Source: Diphasiastrum complanatum (lineage: Eukaryota > Streptophyta > Lycopodiopsida > Lycopodiales > Lycopodiaceae). Taken from it: a stretch of 64,000 nt of DNA. The position numbers were made by a program, and so were the translations under genes. The DNA lies in NCBI GenBank assembly GCA_029204225.1, contig CM055112.1:29972203-30036202 (forward strand), written 5' to 3'. This document shows positions 1-10,870 of the stretch, in pieces; the first letter of the stretch is position 1, and each line of letters begins with the position of its first letter. The notes beneath the pieces are model-generated. The model worked only from the letters and a program-made list of their open reading frames with translations. It was not told the origin of the DNA and searched no databases.

Positions 1-2019
1 CGTCAAATAATTTTAATTGTAGTTGATTGTTCTCTCTATCAGAGTACAGACTTGGAAATTGAAAAATAATCTATCACAACAAACGCATCTTGTTTTAGGA
101 GAATCATTGATTCTTTCTTTGTACTTTGCAATTTTTTTGGAATTTCCTCCATGTTTTTGTATGAAATCTTCACAGAAATTTGTTGCTCACTGAAATTGCT
201 CGGTAGATTCATTATTGTGTTTTTTGCTTTGTTTAATAGTTGATGATATTCATTTGTTTTTATGTAGTTTCTGAAGTAATAAATGATGTTGTTGTTTGAT
301 GGACTTGCTTAAATTTGTTAACAATCGACATTTGTGGCAACAAGTACTAAAATTGATTTATTAGAGAGTGTAGATTTTGTTTCATTGTTTCTATCCATTT
401 GTATCGCTTTCGTTTTTTGTTGTTTAACAAGATACGCGGTTCTATGGTTGTTCTTGGTTCTTTCCAAGGATATACTTCTACTTTGTTGTCAGTATTTGTT
501 TGTATAATGATGATTTTTATTGTTCCAATTGGATTGATGCATGTCACAATTTCTCGAGTTGTTGTTGCCGAATCAATGTCACAATGATATACTACTAATT
601 TATAATTCATGCATTTGCAAAAGCAAAACAAACAAAAGTTGTCACATTGTCATTGTTGGTAAGAAGTTTTATGTATGTTTCAAATGATGTAATTTGCTCA
701 TATTGGATTTTAAAAATTGGATCATTTTTATACTGCTCTTTCAAAATTGTAGCATCACAACAACATTTGCTCCGACAAAATATGATGATTCAATAGAAAT
801 GAAAAACGATGTTGAAAAAGTCATGGTTGGCTTCATAAATAAATAAAAATTCAGGATATATATAGTCTCTTGGTCCATAGCCATTTGTGCAAATATTGTT
901 GGTCATTGTGGTTGTAAAAGATAAAATACTATGCTTCTTAAGCTAAGAAGAAAATAACAAAAACTTGACAATTGAATCGACTAAAACGATAATCTTGTTT
1001 GATTTGATATTAGCTTTGATCTACTAGGACTAATTGACATTGTCTATTTTATTTTGCACAATGTTCACGATCAGTATTCACAATATTCTCAATCAAAATT
1101 CACAACATTCATGATGAAAATGTCAAAATCTCAGTTTCTCATTATCTCAGTTTCTCAGTTTTCTAAAAACCCCAATTTCTCATAATCTCAGTTTTTCAGT
1201 TTCTCAAAATCTCAGTTTCTCAATTTTTCAATATCCGCAATTTTAATGATCACAAACTATCAATAAAGCAATCTTCAGGACACATCTCTGAAAATTTGAT
1301 CATTTTTTAATCCAATATGGAAGACATTGTCTATATGTCCTGCAAAACAAAACACAATCGCAAAATTATAATTTGATAAAGATCAGTTCTTATTGGTGAA
1401 AATTTATTGATGAATTATATCTGTCACACAGAGTTTATTTATTTATTTTATTATTGTAGCTTTTTCCAATACATGTTTGCCCATTGTGTGAAACCAAATA
1501 TGCTGCTTAGGATTAGAATAAAATTAATATGTATGAAAACCTTGTAAAGATGGGCCTTATTAAGATTGATCATGAATCTTAAAGTCTATAAAAAAGTATA
1601 AAAAATCATTTTCCAAAAACTTCAGTGATTTACATCTTTTGGGAAAAAAGGTCATTGTAGTTGAGATGTGGCTACTGATGAAACATCAGATGGGAGTAAT
1701 CCACTAAAAGATTAGATGGACGCGAATCAAAATCCCAAGAGAGTAAAGACCTAGTTCTTGGACAGTTATTTAGAAACCATGTCGCTTAAACCTTTTATGA
1801 TTTTTCTGATTGTTGGTGGGTTTCACCATCAATGAGATTTTAATACATGAGTAGTCGGTGCTACCATGGTTTGTAATCCTCAAGCGGGATGCATTGAAAG
1901 TTAGGAAAAACTGATGAATCCAGGAAATCCTTGCATGACCATGTTGTAATAGAAAGAGTTCGCAATTCAGGAGACAAGTAGTCTGAAAATTATTACTTAG
2001 AATTTTCTTCAAACAGGAA
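1..2019. other. AT-rich spacer without recognisable gene
   Basis: Very AT-rich sequence. Reading frames are all under 100 codons and resemble no family I know. The only structure seen is a short-motif repeat at about 1130-1235, listed separately. No LTR termini, PBS or coding remnant could be placed here. Confidence 0.6.
1130..1235. repeat. degenerate TCTCAGTTTCTCA short tandem repeat
   Basis: The words ATCTCAGTTTCTCA and close variants (ATCTCAGTTTTTCAG, CAATTTCTCATAATC) recur about six times in roughly 100 bp with irregular spacing. It is a simple decayed minisatellite; no function is suggested. Confidence 0.6.
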
Positions 2020-2275
2020 CACAGATCATGCTATACAGTAACACAGACAGAAAACACTCTCCACAACAAGCTCACATAGCAACTGTATTTCTCAAAATGA
2101 AATTATATTGTACATATAGTTGTTCACTCAGGCAACCCATGCATAACCAAGGTTGCCGTTGCGGGACACGTGTCCCGTCGACTTGCCTCGTGGCAAGGCC
2201 AACTGATCCTTATCAACTGATAGGACCCATAGTACAGTAGCACAGTGATTCTACTTTAATTCTAACTCTCTCCCT
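2020..2275 (-). mobile_element. probable 3' LTR start of copia-1 (partial)
   Basis: Read on the minus strand, the copia-1 pol stop is followed by a purine-rich stretch (TTTAAGGGAGAGAG, polypurine-tract-like) near 2270-2285. Then comes non-coding sequence with a TATA-like CTATATGTACAATATA near 2100-2120. This is the order expected for polypurine tract and 3' LTR. The outer end and a matching 5' LTR are not visible, so the limits are guesses. Confidence 0.35.
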
Positions 2276-2321
2276 TAAAGTAGAGTCTACTTTTTGTACA
2301 CTCATATACATTGCTTTAATG

Positions 2322-3848
2322 TCAACAAACTTTAAGTACAAAAAGCTTTGATCTAAACTTATCAAACTTTTCTCCAACAAGTGGCTTATTGAAAATATTA
2401 GCTACTTGTTCTTTTGTACTACAATGAACAACATGAATTTCACGACTCAGCAGCCTCTCACGTATAAAGTGATACTGAATCTCAATGTGTTTATTTCTCG
2501 CATGAAACACTAGATTCTTTGCTAGTTGAATGCCACTCTGACTGTCGCTATGTAATGTCATGGGATTTTTCTGTTTCATGCCAAATTCTTCTAAGATTTG
2601 TCTCAACCATATAGCTTCCTGTGCTGCACTACACATTGCCTTATGCTCTGCTTCTGTGGTGGATAGAGCAATTCTACTTTGCTTCTTACTAGACCAGGAA
2701 AAGCAACTACCACAAAACTGGAATACATACCCTGTGGTGGATCTACGATCATCATAGTCACCTCCCCAATCCGCATCCACATAGCCACACAACTCAGGTA
2801 AACCATCATGCTTTCTGTAAATCAAGCCATAATCTGAAGTGCCTTTCACATAACACAATATGCGTTTAGCTATCTTCCAATGTGTTTCCGTAGGTGCTGC
2901 CATAAACTGACTTACAATGCCAACAACATAGTATATATCTGGTCTAGTCGTGGTAAGGTAAATCAAGCTCCCTACTAATTGCCTATACAGCATAGCATCA
3001 AATGACTGTGACTCATCAAGCTTAGAAAGCTTTTTACCTGGTTCAATAGGAGTATTCACTGCTTTGCAATCCTGCAACCTAAACCTGTGCAACAATTCTT
3101 TGACATACTTCACCTGTGTTAAACCCACTTCGTGTCCTTTTTGCCACACCTCTACTCCAAGGCAATAATGCATCAGGCTGAGATCTGTCATCTCGAATTG
3201 TTCCATGAGGTCTTTCTTGATCATGTCTATCATCTCTTGATTATTTCCAGTAATAATCAAGTCATCAACATAAAGAGCAATCAAAGCAACCATACCATCA
3301 AAGCATAAGACATATAGATTTGGATCAGAATGTGTTCTCACCATCCCCTTTGAATGAAAGTAGGCATCAACCCTACTATACCACGCACGTGGTGCCTGTT
3401 TAAGACCATAAAGCACTTTCTTCAAGCGACATACTTTATTCTCCTGTCCCTTCACTACAAAGCCTTTAGGTTGATCCATGAACACCTCTTCTTCTAACTC
3501 ACCATTTAGAAAAGCAGATGTCACATCCATCTGATGCAAAGGCCAACCAAAATGTGAAGCTAAAGCAACAAGTAGACGTAGAGTATTCCACTTACATACT
3601 GGTGCAAAGGTCTCCTCATAGTGTATGCCTTTACTTTGTGCATACCCTTTAATCACCAATCTTGCCTTGTGCTTTGCTATACTTCCATCTGCATGGTACT
3701 TAGTCCTGTATACCCATTTGCAACCAATGGGTTTCTTGCCAACTGGTCGTTCTACTAAGTCCCATGTCCTATGCTTAGCAATTGACTCCATCTCCTCTCC
3801 CATGGCCTTGACCCAAATGTCATTATCCTTCGCTTCACCATAAGTCAA
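2322..3848 (-). pseudogene. copia-1 reverse transcriptase and RNase H (508 codons open)
   Basis: C-terminal half of a Ty1/copia polyprotein, which copies element RNA into DNA in cytoplasmic particles. Visible RT motifs in order: CKWVYRTKYHADGS (about 43-56), ARLVIKGYAQ (62-71), motif A QMDVTSAFLNG (107-117), LYGLKQAPRAWY (147-158) and the catalytic YVDD (193-196). RNase H follows with YVDADW (356-361), STTEAEH (396-402) and SDSQS (434-438; plant copia elements usually have DNQS). This half has no internal stop. It joins the integrase part at 3845-3848 only by a frameshift: the true upstream frame reads into LTYGEAKDND, so the Met at 3848 is not a biological start. Best-preserved pol reading frame in the window, but not functional as it stands. 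Confidence 0.9.
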
Positions 3849-4783
3849 AGGTTCTTTGCTTTGAATAATGCTAGATAAGAGAGCATAATTTGCTTCATAC
3901 CTTTCAGGTTGTGTCTTCTCTCTTGTTGATCTTCATAGCTCTCCCTGGCTAGATGATCCTGGAAAGTCATCCATGTCGCGGCTCTCCAACAATCTCTCAA
4001 ACCATTAGGGAGCTTCCTGTCAGGTGATCGGCTTCCTGGTGAAAATGTATTCCACGGTACATCCTTCTCCTTGCGTTTGTCACCTGCAACTTTAATCCTT
4101 CTTGCACCAAAAGGTTTGTCTTTATCTCTCCAACCTGTCTCTTGAGGTTGAGTAGTAGTATCTTGAGATGTATCCTCATATTCATCACTTGGAAGGTCAA
4201 TAAATGGATCATCATCAAAAGGTATCCTTACTATACCATCTTTCCCACTAGATGTATCTATCTTCTCAGCATCCTCGTCTTCATACCTCTTGGATTCATC
4301 AAAGATAACATCAGGGCTTACATGGATTTTGTTTTCCACTGGATCAAAACATATATAGCCCTTCACACGATCATCATATCCTAGGAATATACACTTGATA
4401 GCTTTTACATCAAGTTTACGTCTCTCTTCCCTAGGAATGTGTACAAAGGCTTTACATCCAAAGCTTCACAAGTAGTTCACCTTTGGCTTCTTCTTTGTGA
4501 ATGCTTCCTCAGGTGTTATCTTTGGTATGGCAATGGTAGGACTTCTATTTTGAAGATAGACTGCCGTACTGCATGCTTCTGACCAAAAATCTTTTGGTAG
4601 TTTCATCTCAGCTAGCATAGATCTGGCACTTTCCACAATCGTACGATTCTTGCGCTCAGCTACACCATTGAGAGCATGAGTATGAGCTTGCGTAAATTGT
4701 CTTTTGATCCCACATTGATCACAAAGATCATTGAAGTCATTAGACTTGTACTCACCTCCACTATTTGATCTTAGGACTTTGAT
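3845..4783 (-). pseudogene. copia-1 integrase C-terminal part (frameshifted, one stop)
   Basis: Minus-strand translation gives the copia integrase motifs GGEYKSNDF, NGVAERKNRTIVE and KLPKDFWSEA. Then come the linker motifs SFGCKAFVHIP, KCIFLGYDD and KGYICFD, and an acidic hinge (about 4200-4300). One in-frame TGA lies at 4466-4468, where relatives read NYLRSFGC; a CGA-to-TGA change would explain it. A frameshift just before 3848 separates this part from RT. The upstream end at 4783 is abrupt, inside the integrase core, and meets the LTR-like sequence at 4784. Gag, protease and the integrase N-terminus are absent. Confidence 0.85.
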
Positions 4784-5271
4784 CTAGTTAGAAATCAGAG
4801 TTAATCTGATATACATTTTATGTGAGCTCTAAATGTGATATTGTAATTAGTGTACAGTTAATTAGATTTGTTGTATTCAGTTGTGTTCGGGACGTGACCC
4901 GTTAGGATATATTGATCGGGCACTGATCCCGTAGACGACTACTTGGGTTAGCCGGGTAGCGACACGTAGGAAGAAATTAGCCAGTACAGTGATTTTGAGT
5001 TCATTATGCTATACTCAGGGGCATGTCTAGGGTTTGTCAGTATATGTGGCTATTGGTCCTAACTCTAGTTTGGCAGGTGGTAGGCCAGTTTAGTGACACC
5101 TGTTGAGCCCATGCAGTTTGGGGCTTTGCTATATGTACAATGTTTTTTCATAATAGACTTAACTTTTGTTGTGCCATTTTTGAGAGCTTGTGAGGAGTGG
5201 CTATGGTGATTGTGTGATGTGATCTGCATACTGCACTAGATCCTAACAGAATTTCAACTTGGTGTCAGAGC
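4784..5271 (+). mobile_element. LTR with adjacent primer-binding site (plus strand)
   Basis: About 470 bp of non-coding sequence ends with ATCCTAACAGAATTTCA, followed by AC and TTGGTGTCAGAGC (5259-5271). The latter closely matches the initiator-Met tRNA PBS (TGGTATCAGAGC). A TATA-like CTATATG lies at about 5130. The left end abuts the broken copia-1 integrase, so this element probably inserted into, or recombined with, copia-1. No second LTR was found. The 300 bp downstream (to about 5580) has short open frames I do not recognise. Exact LTR ends are uncertain. Confidence 0.55.
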
Positions 5272-6769
5272 GTCAGGGTGATGCAGGTATGCACGATCCG
5301 GTGGAGCTATGGGATAGCGTCTTTCACCAGGAAAAATAGCACTCGGAGCGTCTCAGGAGAGAGGACTCCATACGGGGTATCGGTAGTCCGGATGGCATGA
5401 GACAACAAAGTTCCTTTGATCGGAGCTTCGGGGAAGATCAGAACGATCGTCGTAGGTGGATTCCAGGGAGAATTCACGAAGAAACTTGCAGTTTCGGTGG
5501 TTTCGGGGAAATCATCGATGTTGGCTACGATATTCACTATGTGGACAACCGTTTGGTGCAACGGGGCTTGCATGGCTATGCATAGAGCAGTGACAGAGAG
5601 CCATGGCCATTTACAGGGGCAGATTGGGTGGAAATATGAGAGAATTGCGGAATTTTCAGATTATATGAGCTATTGCTTCAAGCTTTCTCAGAAAAGCGGA
5701 CTGTTAGCGGGCAATTGAACACCAATCGAAGAGCCGTATCTACTACTACTACTACTATAAATATTGTTTTGGATTTTCTTGCTTTTAAAAAAGTATCCAT
5801 CCATGCATTTGTTTTGCTTTTGGTTATGCTCATGGAACAATGCATGAATCCATAATAATTTATAACCAAATTAAATTTTGCTTTTGATTATTTCTGCACT
5901 TCAATGATCTGCATGGTTTGCATGCTGAATTTTTGCATGCCAACTGATCCATGTTCTATTTAGATCGTTAACAAAATAGCCATGCATAACAAAGGCCCTT
6001 AACAAAAGAGAGGTCCAAAGCTAAGAAGAATCTATCGAGGCAAGCTTTGATCATTCATAGTGCTGTCCAATATCAGTTCCAGCGCGCGTGAATAGCTTCA
6101 CTGGGAGACACATCCAGTATGCGCTCGTCGATTTGCTATTGAAGGAAAAAAAAGGTTGTTGAAATCTGTCGAAATTATGAAGAAAGCATATCAAAATTGG
6201 TCTGATTTTAAAGTTTGGGCTCTCATCACCAGCATATCTTTAATGTTAACTTTTTAAATAACTCCATTGACCAACCTCACCACATAGTCTTGCCTTTGCA
6301 AGGCAAGGCCAAAAAGTTAAAATAATTGACTTGAATCTTATGTTAGAATACTCCTCCTACTTGTAAAATTACATATTAAAATGACATAGTGGATTTGTTG
6401 TTCGTATTCCTCTTTTTAATCTATCTTGACTTTGTGCAAAAAATTAACAAGCATAGATCTTCTAGAAAAATTTTATGCTTTAGTGTTAGCTTCAACTTGT
6501 AATCAATACAATACCCCTAAATTTGTAGCTTCTAAGTATTGAAGTTCAGCTTTCAAAACAAAGCTAAATTGTATAACACAATTATATTATTGATTCCAGT
6601 TGCAGGTGTAGGTAATAAGGGCATGGAAGGCACAACTAAAGTTTGTGAAGGTTCAAGTTCTCTTCTCTGGAATTTTAAAGAGAGACTTAAAACTAGAGTC
6701 GAATTGTCTATTTTACACTTTCTCTAAATTTGAAATTACAAGTTTCAGAGGCAGGCCAGCTTCTAGAGG
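5272..6769. other. no recognisable gene
   Basis: Contains the putative leader of the preceding LTR (to about 5720), a short TAC repeat at about 5740-5757 and AT-rich spacer. Open frames of 60-100 codons between 5307 and 5718 overlap on both strands and show no family motif. Confidence 0.5.
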
Positions 6770-6911
6770 TAGCCTCTGCCCACTGTTGGCAGAAACACGA
6801 CCAATCAAACAATGACACAGATCGGAGGTATCACTCTACCTCCTACATGTGGCTTAGTCCTAGAGTTATGGAGGCTACCACCAGATGCAACCGTCGGTGG
6901 CAGCCTCCCTC

Positions 6912-6947
<36 letters not shown>

Positions 6948-7210
6948 CTTTTTAAAATGTTCTCTTTTACTTTCTCTTACTAGGTGAAAAAAGTCAACCT
7001 TTAAATGCCAGGCAAAAATATGCCCAATCAAATGATGACACACAGGTCAGAGGTAGAGTGCTACCTCCGACAAGAGTGCTACCTCCGACACCTCCAATAT
7101 GTGACCTGCCCCCACATTCCCCCACATTTTTGGAGGCAACCACCACAAGCAACCAGCGTGGCAGCCTGAGTAGAGGCAACCACGGTCCGTTCAGCATCAC
7201 TCATGTGGCC

Positions 7211-7254
<44 letters not shown>

Positions 7255-7285
7255 GGCCTAGGTGTGTGTGTGTGTGTGAGAGAGA

Positions 7286-7321
<36 letters not shown>
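6770..7321. repeat. duplicated block, each copy ending in a GA microsatellite
   Basis: Two diverged copies (about 6775-6945 and 7015-7252) share the order CCAATCAAA..ATGACACA, GAGGTA, ACCTCC, GGAGGC.ACCACCA.AGCAACC and GTGGCAGCCT. Each copy ends in a GA run (6914-6945 and 7214-7252). A GTGTGT tract (7261-7278) and a further GA run (7279-7321) follow. Long open frames here are products of the dinucleotide runs. Confidence 0.7.
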
Positions 7322-7326
<5 letters not shown>

Positions 7327-8059
7327 TGATAAATGTTGCGAAGATCAGTTGGCGAGTGTAGAGTTCCAGTGGAAGCAGCAGCAGTATTCGTCCTGTCTCA
7401 CGTGAAGGCGTGGCATGCTCCTCCGCAGCTGGGCTTATTAGTTGCCACGTCTCTTGCACGTCAGGCACACGCGGCTCTCTCGTTTTCAGCTTCATCAATG
7501 GTACCTCTCCCTCCCTCCCTCTCTGCGCTTTTGGTATATCCACATGGTCAAACCTGTGTCTCCTCCCAATAGTTAAATTGTGCATGATCGGCATATTTGA
7601 CGAAGTTGGCTCACACGGTTTTGGATATTGGAGTTAAACTTGCTATCAGTGTTGTGGAAAGACCAATAAAGTCTTACATGTCACTTGTCGAAATTGGCAT
7701 TTCACCAATTTATTCCAAAATCTGTAGGTTTGTGACCTCTGAAGAATGTGCTAATCTTGGTTATAAATCTTTATGTGAACTCTGTAAAATGAGCTAATCT
7801 TGGTTATGAATTCTAACTTTAAAAGTATCGTTGTAGAATTTTACTGCTAGAATTGAAGTATTCTGGGTTTTCTATAAGATTGGCATAAGTTTTTTTACCA
7901 GCACTGTTAAGTCTTTCATCTTCGTAATAAAGAATGGCATTGTTCCTAACTGCTGGTGCTGGCATTGTGAGCTCGCATTTTTCTTTGTTTGCAAGTAAAT
8001 TTTTGGCTGAAGCTGTTAAGGTGTCATTATAGCGTCATGCTCCAGCAGACATGAGGGGG
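7322..8059. other. no recognisable gene
   Basis: A 66-codon open frame (7597-7797) contains two CxxC-like pairs near its end (about codons 54-63), but I cannot assign it. A 15-bp direct repeat, GCTAATCTTGGTTAT, occurs at about 7750 and 7792. No element ends seen. Confidence 0.45.
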
Positions 8060-8222
8060 CCGGACGCGTCCACCCCGGACGCACCTTTTTTTTTAGTGTC
8101 TAAAAAAAAAAAGCATCCGGGGTGGACGCGTCCGGACCCAGATGCACCCCTGGCGCGTCCGCGTCCAAACGCGTCCCGCGTCTAGCGTCCAGCGTCCGGA
8201 TGCGCGTTCGCGTCCGGGTCCC
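8060..8222. repeat. GC-rich foldback plus GCGTCC-rich array
   Basis: Arms 8060-8084 and 8113-8135 are near-perfect inverted repeats built on CCGGACGCGTCCACCCCGGA, separated by a T-run and an A-run. From 8136 to 8222 the hexamer-like word GCGTCC (with CGCGTCC and AGCGTCC variants) recurs about eight times. The CpG-rich block stands out sharply in an AT-rich spacer. It may be a small foldback element; no flanking duplication could be set. Confidence 0.7.
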
Positions 8223-8232
8223 GCTACCTTAG

Positions 8233-8278
8233 ATGGTGTTTTACAAACAAGCCGCGTGGCTTGTTTGTAAAACACCAT
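8233..8278. repeat. perfect 21-bp inverted repeat with 4-base loop
   Basis: Left arm 8233-8253 (ATGGTGTTTTACAAACAAGCC) is the exact reverse complement of 8258-8278, with loop GCGT. It lies 10 bp beyond the GCGTCC array and could be the terminal hairpin of the same element. A Helitron 3' hairpin is possible, but the usual CTRR end was not found right after it. Confidence 0.85.
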
Positions 8279-8867
8279 TGAGCGGGTTTTCCTATTTCAT
8301 ATTCCATTTGTGAAGTTGTTCATACTTTTGAGTGAGTCCCTTTTACATTTTCCTAGTCCAGTCTTGTAGAGCGTGGGTGTGTTCAAACATTAATGTCCTT
8401 CTCTCAAGAGCTCTGCATAAGTAAGGTTACTAATCCTCTTACCATACCTTTTTGTCCAAATAATGCAATAAAATAGTTGTGAGTCCCCAAAGTAAGTGGA
8501 CAATCGTAAAATCGTGATTCAGAAGGCATGAACTTTGTCCTTAACACTCCAAAAAAGAAAAATTTGCCCTTAATGTGGGCTTGAAAATTCTTAATTATCA
8601 GAGCTAGTTTTGTATCACTCTGTGTTGTTTTCTTTCCTTGTTATACATCTCAAATTAGTGGTATTAGTCTAAAAGCCGAGTCCCTACAACTACGAAAACC
8701 TGCTTTTAATACCATAAAGCTTGTGCTTTGTGCATAGAGAACCAAGAGTAATGTTAAAAAAGCGAGAATGTGAAATGCTTCAAACATAAAGAATGTAAAA
8801 GAATGCTGTCTTTATAAGATAACATCAACAATAGGTATAGCAGAAGTAGGAGCAAATTTTCTAAAAC
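8279..8867. other. no recognisable gene
   Basis: AT-rich sequence without motifs I can name. On the minus strand it lies just downstream of the chromodomain scrap at 8868-8999 and may be decayed gypsy 3' sequence. Confidence 0.4.
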
Positions 8868-8999
8868 ATCATTATGAAGAGCACAGACTTGCCCTTTTAA
8901 AAATGGAATGTGGGAGAACACATCCAGATATTTCCAAGTATCTTCATCAATAGGACGACTATCCCATTTTCAAAATCAAACAACTTTTCGATGGCGACT
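8868..8999 (-). pseudogene. gypsy chromodomain remnant
   Basis: Minus-strand translation gives SRHRK, then after two stops KWDSRPIDEDTWKYLDVF and SHIPFLKGQ. This aligns residue for residue with the family-A pol C-terminus (HSRRRRQ, QWDGRPIEEATWEPIDVF, HTPSLADQ). It is therefore a diverged fragment of a family-A-like chromodomain, the module that targets integration in chromoviruses. It carries two stops near its start and no adjacent integrase. Confidence 0.7.
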
Positions 9000-9261
9000 T
9001 TGTAAAACACTGAAGGTTGCTAATTATCTATCACACCTGCAACAACAACTGCACAACAACAAAGAGACTACAAGAGTATTCACATAAGAGCACACAAAAT
9101 TCTTGAAGTAGCCACACTCCTATCAACTGAATAACTACAAGTACAAAAGTGAAAGAGAATAGGACCAAGTCCCTAATTGCCCTGTGTAGGAAAATGGTGA
9201 GATCAGAGAATATCGACTGATATCGGATCAGAGGAGCTCAAAAATAGATGCTCTGATACCA
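9000..9261 (-). mobile_element. copia-2 primer-binding site and leader
   Basis: Read on the minus strand, TGGTATCAGAG (9251-9261) directly follows the LTR end and matches the initiator-Met tRNA PBS. Non-coding leader follows for about 200 bp, and no copia gag was found after it. The sequence runs instead into the gypsy chromodomain scrap. Confidence 0.65.
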
Positions 9262-10073
9262 TGTCGTAAAATTTGTGGGCAAATCGAACAGGATAGCAGC
9301 GGAAGTGGAGCAGATGGTAGATGGATCGGAAGTGCAACAATTACCAACAATAATCAAGATTATTCAATAGTAACAATGCGCAATAGACAATACAGTAGTG
9401 CTGACCAAAAACTTGCACTTTGATTGAAGGGAAAAATGAGTACAAGGGCGTGGAGCAGCGCAAAACTGATGGCAAAAAAATGCTCTCGCTTGATGATCGC
9501 TGATTACAAAAACTTAATCAACTGATAGCAACTTAGTCACTTTTTAACTAGAATATAGCCTACTGCGCATGTTAGATCTGCTGACGCTATACATTGATGA
9601 TTGCATGTCAGTACTCAGTGCATTGGGAACATAAAATCTAACTGCTTAATTTATTGAAGCCATTATGCATTAGATGGCCGTCTTCTCTTAACTGTAAGTG
9701 TATGTACAAGTCAGGTGGACTGTCAGAGATGTACTTGAAGTCGTCTAACAGTTCATGAATTGATTATTCTCCTGATGAGGAAGTCAATAAGTCGGTTGAT
9801 GATGAAGTCGGGCACTTCGATATGTCGGGCCCTTTGGGAACTTCGATGTGTTGGGCACTTCGGGCACTTCGGGAACTTCAATATGTCGGGCACTTCGGGC
9901 ATTGATGACTTCGAAGTCGATGGAGTTGAGTTTTGACAAACCCCGAAGTGCGAAAATCCCAAAGGTGCGAGAACTGCGAAAATTGCGAAGGTCCAAAAAA
10001 TGCGAAGTTGGACTATGGCTAAGGTTTTTCAGGATGCTCATTACTTAGTGGATTTGAGCATCGAAATCCAACA
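9262..10073 (-). mobile_element. copia-2 LTR, 812 bp
   Basis: On the minus strand it starts TGTTGGATTTCG, right after the polypurine tract AAGGGGGAG, and ends TTTTACGACA, right before the PBS. Both ends are thus defined by independent signals. Inside, at about 9808-9912, a short motif (TCGGGCACTTCG with variants such as CAATATGTCGGGCACTTCG) repeats about six times. The LTR has internal sequence on both sides, which a simple insertion cannot give. Confidence 0.75.
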
Positions 10074-10562
10074 CTCCCCCTTAATGTGGATCTTGAAAAA
10101 CTTGGATCTTCAAATTTAGCATGTCGTTAAATCTGAGATGGTGCTCCTTTGATAGAGCTTTTGTGAAGTAATCTGCTGCCGGTAACTCTATCCTGCAGTA
10201 AAACAATGACACTTCCTTGCTTTGCACTTTTTCTCTAAGGTAATGATATCTGATTTTAATGTGTTTGCTCCGAGAGTAAAATCTCGGATTTAGAGAGAGT
10301 GCTATAGTGCTTTGATTATCACAATAAATTGTTGTTGGATGTTCCTGAGCAAGGCCAATATTTGCAAGCAGGTTCCTTAGCCAAATTGCCTCCTTGGTAG
10401 CATTTGTGGCAACTACACAGTCTGATTCGGTTGAAGATAATGCTACTGAGATCTGCTTTCGGCTGTTCCATGAGATTGGGCCTTGATTCAATATGAATAC
10501 AAATCCAGAAGTTGATCTTCTGCTGTCGATATCTCCTGCCCAGTCTGCATCTGTATATCCTT
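10074..10562 (-). pseudogene. copia-2 RNase H C-terminal remnant
   Basis: Minus-strand translation gives GYTDADWAGDIDSRRSTSG, then SWNSRKQISVALSSTESD, IYCDNQSTIALS and KHIKIRYHYLRE, the standard copia RNase H series. Its stop codon TAA overlaps the polypurine tract next to the LTR at 10073, as in intact copia elements. A frame change separates the first motif (about 10500-10562) from the rest. Everything upstream (RT, integrase, gag) is replaced by unrelated sequence from about 10563. Confidence 0.85.
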
Positions 10563-10870
10563 ACATGATGGATTCTGAAATATGCTATCGCTCTCATGCG
10601 AACGAATCGCCGCATGACAACTAGCTTCATCTCTTTGATGCTTGTGTGCTTGGATCTAGGGTTGAGGGTAGGATATGAAATGCCCACTACAATTTTGGTA
10701 TTGTTGTTAGGGAGCTACGCCAATTTTTCATTTTCAGCATGTTTATGATGGTTAGCTTGCATTTAAGCATCTTGGTTTTGGCATGCTAAGGTTAGCTTTG
10801 CATTTTGAATGTGAGTTGTGAGAGTCATGTCCAAAAACGTTGACAAAAAGAGTGGGAATTGTATTTTCTA
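10563..10870. other. no recognisable gene
   Basis: Unassigned sequence between the copia-2 breakpoint and the 210-bp repeats. No coding motif or terminal repeat seen. Confidence 0.4.

Noticed and set aside
7079-7594. 171-codon minus-strand frame
   Set aside because: Mostly Ser-Leu from a GA/CT dinucleotide run.
7597-7797. CxxC zinc-binding protein exon
   Set aside because: Only two weak Cys pairs, no family resemblance, short frame.
8233-8278. microRNA precursor
   Set aside because: The perfect 21-bp stem with a 4-base loop is too short and too symmetric for a plant precursor; more like an element hairpin.
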